Positions 1 to 5,126 of a DNA stretch of 6,907 bases are shown in pieces; the stretch's first letter is position 1; the number at the start of each line of letters is the position of its first letter. The stretch spans positions 1 through 6,907 of the forward strand of contig JADGHY010000111.1 in NCBI GenBank assembly GCA_019683625.1. Reading direction: 5' to 3'. The position numbers and the translations under genes were made by a program. Source of the stretch: Thermoflavifilum sp. (GTDB taxonomy: Bacteria; Bacteroidota; Bacteroidia; Chitinophagales; Chitinophagaceae). The notes beneath the pieces are model-generated. The model was given only the letters and a program-made list of their open reading frames with translations, was not told the origin of the DNA and did no database searches.

Positions 1-1884
1 TGGCATATTTATGCACAGGATGCAGGTGAAGGGCCCATTCCCACCTCTTTCCATTTTCAATCCCTACAAGGCTGGAAACGGGTGGGACCCGTGCAGGAAC
101 ACGGGGAAAAAATTGCACATTTTGATGGGGCATTCGGGACGGTCTTGAAGTATTTTGAACACGAAGTGGATTTCGTTCAAACAGTACAACGAACAAGCCC
201 CGCAACCGGAAAAATTGAAGGAAGCCTGGAATATATGGTGTGCAACGATAAAAATTGCTTACCGCCGAAAGAAGTACCTTTTTCCTTCCAGATGCCGGGT
301 AGCTCATCGGTGTCCGAACAAGTTTCGGCTGCTGCCACAGCCGATTCAGGCATGCTTAACCGTCCGCAAAGCCGGCAAACGGTTGAAAACGCACAGGTTT
401 CTGCACCTGCGAAAGAAGCCACGGATGAGATCCCCGGAAAATCCCTCTGGTGGATATTCTGGGCAAGCCTGGGAGGTGGCTTCCTGGCCTTGATTACGCC
501 TTGTGTGTTTTCTATGATTCCCCTTACCGTGAGTTTTTTTATCAAACGCAGCGCTTCCCGCCGCAAGGCTATCCGACATGCAGCCATTTATTCGCTATCC
601 ATCATCGTCATTTATACGGCCTTGGGGTTTATGATCACACGATTAATGGGAGTGGGAGCATTAAATGCTTTGGCCAGCAATATTTGGGTGAACCTGATTT
701 TCTTTGTGCTGTTTGTGCTTTTTGCCCTTTCATTTTTAGGGGCATTTGAGATTCAGCTTCCAGGCTCACTGGCTACAAAAACCGATGCCCGGGCCGGACT
801 GGGAAGTGTGGTAGGCATTTTTTTCATGGCACTCACCTTGGCCATCGTTTCTTTTTCCTGTACGGCTCCTATTATCGGCAATTTGCTGGTATTGGCTGTG
901 CATGGCGGCATCAGTGGCCCACTGGTAGGCATGTTTGGATTTTCACTGGCACTGGCAATTCCATTTTCTGTTTTTGCCATATTTCCCCAATGGTTGCAAA
1001 AAATAGCCAGGCCTGGCGGATGGCTGAATGCCGTGAAAGTAACCCTGGGATTTGTGGAGCTGGCCCTGGCCTTTAAATTCCTGTCGAATGTGGACATGGC
1101 TTATCATTGGAACATCCTGAGCAAAGAAGTATTCCTATCTATTTGGATCGTGATTTTTGGCCTTACCGGATTGTATTTACTCGGTAAATTGCGGCTGGCA
1201 GGGGATGTTTCTCCACAAACCCTGTCTATCCCCCGGCTATTTTTTGCCATGATGTTTCTGGCTCTTACGCTGTATTTGATTCCCGGCTTATTCGGTGCAG
1301 AGCCCAGGGGCATCGTAAGCGGATTTCTGCCCAATTATTCCAGCATGCATTTCCCGCAACAGATGCCGGCAGAGACTGCCGATGCTTCTGCTGTTCGGCC
1401 AAGAAAATATGCAGATATTTTTGCCAAAGCTACACCGCCCGGCTACCTGGCCTATTATGATTATGAAGAAGCGCTACAAGCTGCTCAACAAGAACATAAA
1501 CCCATTATGGTTGACTTCACGGGCTGGTCGTGTGTAAACTGCCGGAAAATGGAAAATGCCGTGTGGACAGATCCTGCCGTAAGGCAGATGATCAACCAAC
1601 ATTTTATTTTGCTTTCCTTGTATGTGGACGATAGAACACCATTGCCCGATAGCTTGCAATATATTTCCCGGGTTGATGGGACGAAGATTAAGACATTGGG
1701 ACAAAAAAATGCAGACTTTGAAGCGTTGAAATTCAACCACAACGCCCAGCCTTACTATGTTTTTCTGGATCCACAGGGCAATCCGCTCACCAGCCAGGGA
1801 TATGGATATGATCCTGACCCTGCTCATTTCCTACGGTTTTTGCAACAAGTGTTAGATCGATTCCATCAGCGCACGGAAAGCTGA
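1..1884 (+). CDS. dsbD: Thiol:disulfide interchange protein, DsbD family (5' end outside window)
   Basis: This inner-membrane reductase passes electrons from cytoplasmic thioredoxin through the membrane to periplasmic thiol proteins such as disulfide isomerases or cytochrome c maturation factors. The frame is open from base 1, so the true start lies upstream; the GTG at 82 is internal. Three parts are visible. The periplasmic N-terminal domain shows WHIYAQD at the left edge and the cysteine pair C-N-D-K-N-C followed by LPP (cysteine codons at 241 and 256). After a Ser/Ala/Gln-rich linker come about eight hydrophobic helices (about 440-1300), with the paired membrane cysteines in ITPCVFS (502) and SFSCTAP (859). 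The C-terminal thioredoxin-like domain has the C-V-N-C site (1531 and 1540) in a DFTGWSCVNCRKME context. All six redox cysteines are present, so the protein looks functional. The window holds 627 codons; an estimated 40-60 residues, including the signal peptide, are missing. Its last 19 bp overlap the end of hisS on the other strand. Confidence 0.95.
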   Translation, partial: WHIYAQDAGEGPIPTSFHFQSLQGWKRVGPVQEHGEKIAHFDGAFGTVLKYFEHEVDFVQTVQRTSPATGKIEGSLEYMVCNDKNCLPPKEVPFSFQMPGSSSVSEQVSAAATADSGMLNRPQSRQTVENAQVSAPAKEATDEIPGKSLWWIFWASLGGGFLALITPCVFSMIPLTVSFFIKRSASRRKAIRHAAIYSLSIIVIYTALGFMITRLMGVGALNALASNIWVNLIFFVLFVLFALSFLGAFEIQLPGSLATKTDARAGLGSVVGIFFMALTLAIVSFSCTAPIIGNLLVLAVHGGISGPLVGMFGFSLALAIPFSVFAIFPQWLQKIARPGGWLNAVKVTLGFVELALAFKFLSNVDMAYHWNILSKEVFLSIWIVIFGLTGLYLLGKLRLAGDVSPQTLSIPRLFFAMMFLALTLYLIPGLFGAEPRGIVSGFLPNYSSMHFPQQMPAETADASAVRPRKYADIFAKATPPGYLAYYDYEEALQAAQQEHKPIMVDFTGWSCVNCRKMENAVWTDPAVRQMINQHFILLSLYVDDRTPLPDSLQYISRVDGTKIKTLGQKNADFEALKFNHNAQPYYVFLDPQGNPLTSQGYGYDPDPAHFLRFLQQVLDRFHQRTES

Positions 1885-3236
1885 TGCAGAATGACTTCAG
1901 AGAGTTCTGAAAGCGATACATCCTTTTGTGTGCCACTCCGCAAATCTTTCACAGCCACTACTTGCCGCTGATATTCGCGAGAGCCCATCATGATCACCAA
2001 AGGGATGCCTTTCCGATCGGCATATTTCAGCTGCTTATCTATTTTTACCTGGTCAGGATAGATCTCTGTAGCTATCCCCTTTTGCCGCAATTCCATGGCA
2101 TAATGCATGACCTCTGGCAGCAATGCATCGTCCATCCTCAACCAAAGCACCTGGGTTGACAAGCCCGTGGAAGCCGGGAAGCGCTGCAGGGCCTCCATCA
2201 CATCGTAGATGCGTTCTACGCCAAACGAGATGCCCACGCCCGGAATATCGGGCAGGCCGAAAAGTCCGGTCAGGTTATCATATCGTCCTCCTCCTCCCAG
2301 GCTGCCCATTTCCATTTCCTCTGATTGCACTTCCAGGATGGTACCGGTGTAATAATCCAATCCCCGGGCAAGGGTAAAATCAATCTGCACAGCGGCTCGG
2401 TCTGAAGACGAATCTTTGAGTTGATGCAAGATAAAAGCCAGATCCCTTACGCCTTCTTCAGCCGCCGGATGATGCTGCAGCAAAGCCAACACCGCAGAAA
2501 GAGAATCTGCCCCGGCCTGCCCGGAAAGCGTTACGTATTCCCGAATCAGGCTCCGGGCATCCTCTGGAATACCTTTTTCCTGCAATTCAGCCTCCACCTG
2601 TTGGACAGCCACTTTATCCAATTTATCGATGGCCGTAGTGATCAGGGGCATCCATCCCGGATTACCGCAACGTTCAGCCAAGGCCTGAAGCAATTTGCGA
2701 TGGTTCAACCGGATACGCACCCGAAGCGAAAGGCGGGAAAATACCAGTTGATACAGCCTGATGAGTTCCACCTCATTGAGCAGAGAATGGCTGCCTACGA
2801 TATCGGCATCACACTGGAAAAATTCGCGATACCTGCCTTTCTGAGGCCTGTCGGCCCGCCACACGGGCTGTATCTGATATCGCCGAAAAGGAAACACTAG
2901 CTGATGCTGATTCATCACCACAAAACGGGCAAAAGGAATGGTGAGATCATAACGAAGTGCCTTTTCGCATAGCAAATTGGCCAGCTCACGACTATCTTTT
3001 GCCTGCTGCGCCAGCGGGAGAATATTGCCATTATTTAAAATCCGAAAAATGAGCTTGTCGCCCTCTTCACCATATTTCCCCAGCAAGGTGCTGAGGTTCT
3101 CCATAGCCGGGGTTTCAATAGGTTCAAAGCCGAATAATTCAAAACAAGAGCGGATGACCTGAAACAAATATTGTCTTTTGCGTACGGCATCCGGGCCAAA
3201 ATCGCGCGTGCCTTTCGGTAAACCAGGTTTAATCAT
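1866..3236 (-). CDS. hisS: Histidine--tRNA ligase (HisRS)
   Basis: This cytoplasmic class II aminoacyl-tRNA synthetase charges tRNA-His with histidine using ATP. It has 456 residues. In order: an N-terminal KGTRDFGP motif (residues 8-15); LRYDLTIPFARF (94-105); motif 2 around YQIQPVWRADRP with the catalytic Arg127 and the following REFFQCDAD (137-145); the histidine-binding HisA motif RGLDYYTG (291-298); SLGGGGRYD (312-320); motif 3 GISFGVERI (335-343); and a C-terminal anticodon-binding domain from about residue 362. The segment at about residues 66-90, between the motif 1 region and LRYDLT, is longer than in E. coli HisRS, which I recall as usual for Bacteroidota and eukaryote-like enzymes. 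The ATG lies inside the last codons of the upstream phosphatase gene (8 bp overlap, CATGATTAA), so translation is probably coupled. The 3' end runs into the convergent dsbD gene. Confidence 0.97.
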   Translation of the reverse strand: MIKPGLPKGTRDFGPDAVRKRQYLFQVIRSCFELFGFEPIETPAMENLSTLLGKYGEEGDKLIFRILNNGNILPLAQQAKDSRELANLLCEKALRYDLTIPFARFVVMNQHQLVFPFRRYQIQPVWRADRPQKGRYREFFQCDADIVGSHSLLNEVELIRLYQLVFSRLSLRVRIRLNHRKLLQALAERCGNPGWMPLITTAIDKLDKVAVQQVEAELQEKGIPEDARSLIREYVTLSGQAGADSLSAVLALLQHHPAAEEGVRDLAFILHQLKDSSSDRAAVQIDFTLARGLDYYTGTILEVQSEEMEMGSLGGGGRYDNLTGLFGLPDIPGVGISFGVERIYDVMEALQRFPASTGLSTQVLWLRMDDALLPEVMHYAMELRQKGIATEIYPDQVKIDKQLKYADRKGIPLVIMMGSREYQRQVVAVKDLRSGTQKDVSLSELSEVILHQLSVR

Positions 3237-3738
3237 GGGTATAACGATTCGTGTTCATCGTTTCGGGGTGGGCAACCCATTTTCTCAGCCAGGCATCACA
3301 AGCAGCCTGAATCTGTTGAAACACGGGTTCAAACAGGTTGTCATCAAACCAAGGATCGGGCACAGAGATTTTTTGTGCCGGGGAAAGAGCATCCATCAAC
3401 ATATGCACCTTGCGCCGATCTGCCTCATGACGAGCCTTTTGCATGACCTGATGAAAATTATCCCGATCCATGACAAAAATGAAATCGTACTGATCGAAGT
3501 CAGTCGGTCTGAAAGGACGAGCCCGGTGATGGCTAATATCAATCCCATGGCGAAGAGCTGTTGCTATGGCCCGCCGATCGGGCTTTTCACCCGCATGCCA
3601 ATCACTTGTCCCGGCCGAATCTACCTCTACGGCCAGGCCATGATCTGCAGCAAGCTTCCGGAAAATGCCTTCTGCCATGGGTGAACGGCAAATATTGCCC
3701 AAGCAAACCATCAACACCCGCGTGGGTACATGCTTCAT
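3229..3738 (-). CDS. Low-molecular-weight protein tyrosine phosphatase
   Basis: This is a cytoplasmic phosphatase of the LMW-PTP (arsenate-reductase-like fold) family, which removes phosphate from tyrosine residues. It has 169 residues, close to the family norm of 150-165. The P-loop CLGNICRS (residues 12-19) supplies the nucleophile Cys12 and phosphate-binding Arg18. The general-acid loop is D-P-W-F at residues 128-131, with Asp128 as the acid; the more familiar form is DPYY or DPYG. The P-loop has Ile where YwlE-type arginine phosphatases have Thr (CTGNTCRS), which favours tyrosine specificity. SAGTSDWHAG (41-50) and FVMDRDN (88-94) are also typical. The ATG at 3738 has no Shine-Dalgarno sequence, as is normal in Bacteroidota. 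It is the first gene of a unit with hisS. No tyrosine kinase gene is in the window, so the substrate is unknown. Confidence 0.94.
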   Translation of the reverse strand: MKHVPTRVLMVCLGNICRSPMAEGIFRKLAADHGLAVEVDSAGTSDWHAGEKPDRRAIATALRHGIDISHHRARPFRPTDFDQYDFIFVMDRDNFHQVMQKARHEADRRKVHMLMDALSPAQKISVPDPWFDDNLFEPVFQQIQAACDAWLRKWVAHPETMNTNRYTHD

Positions 3739-3773
3739 GTAAACAGTTCGTTAAAAATGTTTCAGCCTTACCA

Positions 3774-3790
3774 TTTCCGAATCTCGGAAA
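3774..3790. repeat. Perfect inverted repeat, 7 bp arms and 3 bp loop
   Basis: The arms are TTTCCGA and TCGGAAA around ATC. The repeat starts about 15 bp downstream of the TAACTTTG box, so it would fall near the 5' end of the phosphatase-hisS mRNA, where it could form a small stem-loop or serve as an operator. No run of T follows on either strand, so it is not an intrinsic terminator. Confidence 0.55.
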
Positions 3791-3804
3791 CATACTCCAG
3801 CGGG

Positions 3805-3812
3805 CAAAGTTA
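3805..3812 (-). promoter_or_regulatory. Probable -7 promoter box (TAACTTTG) for the phosphatase-hisS unit
   Basis: Read on the minus strand, this is TAACTTTG, an exact match to the TAnnTTTG -7 consensus of Bacteroidota housekeeping sigma factors. It lies about 67 bp before the ATG of the phosphatase gene, which would give a leader of roughly 60 nt. A TTTTGC lies upstream (3825-3830), but its spacing of about 12-13 bp is shorter than the usual 19-21 bp, so the -33 element is uncertain. The call rests on sequence and position only. Confidence 0.5.
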
Positions 3813-3912
3813 AACTCTTTCCCCGCAAAAGGCTGGAAAATCTGCTATGGAAAAAAGAATCGGCCTTCATCTTTTCAACGAGAGCGGAGAGAAGCGAGTG
3901 AAAATCTTTTTG

Positions 3913-3920
3913 TATAATTG
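3913..3920 (+). promoter_or_regulatory. Possible -7 box (TATAATTG) for the plus-strand cluster
   Basis: TATAATTG differs by one base from TAnnTTTG and lies 10 bp before the preferred ATG at 3931, which would give a very short leader. I see no TTTG element 19-21 bp upstream. Some promoter is expected in this region because the neighbouring gene is divergent, but this site is only a weak candidate. Confidence 0.25.
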
Positions 3921-3930
3921 CCCCTCCTGT

Positions 3931-4164
3931 ATGGAACAGTATCGGCAAAGAAACAGAAAAATAAACGCCCTGGTGAGCGGAATGATGGGCATCTGCTACG
4001 TGATCCTGGCAGGCGTGCTTTTTTTTCATCAACAGCTTCACCTGCATTTTTCGCTCGATAACACGTTTATTGATCTGTTTGCTGCCATCGTGTTGATATA
4101 CGGCGGATTCCGGATTGTCAAAAGTTGGAAAAGCTATTTTTCGTATTCCGAACAAAGTCGTTAA
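3931..4164 (+). CDS. Small two-helix membrane protein, function unknown
   Basis: I cannot assign this 77-residue protein to a named family. After a basic N-terminus (MEQYRQRNRKIN) it has two hydrophobic segments, about residues 13-32 (ALVSGMMGICYVILAGVLFF) and 43-62 (FIDLFAAIVLIYGGFRIV), and ends in a basic and aromatic tail (KSWKSYF). This suggests a small inner-membrane hairpin protein, perhaps a partner of a larger complex. I prefer the ATG at 3931 because MEQYRQRNR is a plausible N-terminus and the codons before it look non-coding. An ATG at 3847 (105 residues) and a GTG at 3898 are possible in the same frame. The next gene begins 13 bp after its stop, so the two are probably co-transcribed. 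As I recall, small proteins like this often precede PstS-like genes in Bacteroidota. Confidence 0.7.
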   Translation: MEQYRQRNRKINALVSGMMGICYVILAGVLFFHQQLHLHFSLDNTFIDLFAAIVLIYGGFRIVKSWKSYFSYSEQSR

Positions 4165-4177
4165 GATTCTGTTAATT

Positions 4178-5092
4178 ATGTTTCGGTTAAACCCATGTAT
4201 TTCCATATCATTGGCTCTTTGCCTGGTGGGGTTGTCTTGGATTTCCTGTAATCAGCAGGCCAAGCATCCCAGTGATACCACTACCTCGGGTACCATTCCT
4301 ATCAGCGTGGATATTTCTTATGAGCCACTGATGGATTCTGAAATCAAGGTCTTTGAAACCCAACATCCTCAGGCACATATCATTGCTGCATATAAGCCGG
4401 AAGCCGACTGCTTCAAAGATTTATTAAACGACAGTGCACGGCTTATCATCGTCACCCGCGATCTGAACGAACAGGAAAAAGCTTATTTCAAGAGTATTCG
4501 AGAGCCTATTGTGAGCAAAATTCTGGCTTGGGATGCTATTGCCGTAATCGTTAATCCCGCTAACCCCGACACCAATATGACTGTTGATGAATTGCGGGAG
4601 ATTACCACGGGAAATTATCATAAAAAACCCGTTCAGCTGGTTTTCGATGAACAGAATTCCAGTACCGTACGGTTCATCATCGATTCGATCAATCACGGCA
4701 AGCCTTTGCCTGCCTATGCCATGGCGGCCAACGGCCCTTCGCAAGTGGTGGATTACGTGGCTTCCACGCCCAACGCCATCGGCCTGATTGGTGTGAGCTG
4801 GGTCTCAGATCCTTATGATACGCTGGCCCTTTCGTTTTTGAAAAAAGTGCGGGTAGTAGGATTAAAGACCGCAGCCGAAACCAGGTATTTTAAACCTTAT
4901 CAATATTATATTGCCTTAAAAAGTTATCCCTTAACTCGTGCATTTTATTTTATTTTGCGAGAACCTTATTACGGATTGGGTACGGGATTTGTCAATTTTT
5001 TAGCGAGCGACAAGGGTCAGCTTATCATTGCCAAATATAGGCTGTTCCCTGCACTGATGAATATCGTGTTTCGGGATGCCACCATTCAGTAA
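4178..5092 (+). CDS. PstS-like substrate-binding lipoprotein
   Basis: This 304-residue exported protein resembles the PstS type of periplasmic binding proteins (PBP-like domain). It begins with a lipoprotein signal peptide: a hydrophobic stretch, then W-I-S-C with the lipidated residue at Cys24. Tryptophan at -3 is unusual for a lipobox. No acidic run follows the cysteine, so surface export is not indicated. Family-like segments are SYEPLMDSEI (47-56), VTRDLNEQE (92-100), AWDAIAVIVN (117-126), VFDEQNSST (155-163), NAIGLIGVSW (199-208) and a C-terminal LASDKGQ stretch (275-281). By hand alignment, the phosphate ligands of E. coli PstS are not conserved: the RxxxSGT loop reads DxxxSST (157-163). 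The ligand is therefore unknown. The frame extends upstream to a TTG at 4115, but the ATG at 4178 directly precedes the signal peptide and avoids overlap with the gene before. No ABC permease or ATPase gene is nearby. Confidence 0.85.
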   Translation: MFRLNPCISISLALCLVGLSWISCNQQAKHPSDTTTSGTIPISVDISYEPLMDSEIKVFETQHPQAHIIAAYKPEADCFKDLLNDSARLIIVTRDLNEQEKAYFKSIREPIVSKILAWDAIAVIVNPANPDTNMTVDELREITTGNYHKKPVQLVFDEQNSSTVRFIIDSINHGKPLPAYAMAANGPSQVVDYVASTPNAIGLIGVSWVSDPYDTLALSFLKKVRVVGLKTAAETRYFKPYQYYIALKSYPLTRAFYFILREPYYGLGTGFVNFLASDKGQLIIAKYRLFPALMNIVFRDATIQ

Positions 5093-5126
5093 ATTCTATA
5101 TCATTGTACATTAAAACGAATACACA

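Larger units (their letters stand above)
3739..3930. other. Divergent intergenic region between the phosphatase and the small membrane gene
   Basis: This 192 bp stretch separates two head-to-head transcription units and must hold the start signals for both unless there are internal promoters. It contains a Bacteroidota-type -7 box facing the phosphatase gene, a perfect inverted repeat downstream of that box, and a weaker TATAATTG sequence (3913-3920) facing the plus-strand cluster. The frame of the small membrane protein stays open leftward to an ATG at 3847, but that stretch reads like non-coding sequence. Confidence 0.6.

Noticed and set aside
1896..1911. Inverted repeat TTCAGA-GAGT-TCTGAA just after the dsbD stop, considered as a terminator
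   Set aside because: It has a short 6 bp stem and no T run on either strand. It is explained by the repeated Ser-Glu-Leu-Ser-Glu codons near the end of hisS.
2421..2900. Plus-strand frame of 159 codons inside hisS
   Set aside because: It lies wholly antisense to conserved HisRS motifs, its composition is unlike a natural protein and no domain is recognisable.
3741..3762. AAACA...TGTTT inverted repeat near the phosphatase start, considered as an operator
   Set aside because: It has only 5 bp AT-rich arms separated by 12 bp, which is expected by chance in such sequence.
3751..3774. Short reading frame (M-V-R-L-K-H-F) in the predicted leader of the phosphatase-hisS mRNA, considered as a histidine leader peptide
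   Set aside because: It has only one histidine codon and no paired alternative hairpins or T-rich terminator, so there is no real case for attenuation.
3751..4206. Long minus-strand frame (151 codons) opposite the small membrane protein gene
   Set aside because: It has no recognisable domain, crosses the promoter region and lies antisense to a well-formed two-helix protein; it is probably a chance frame.
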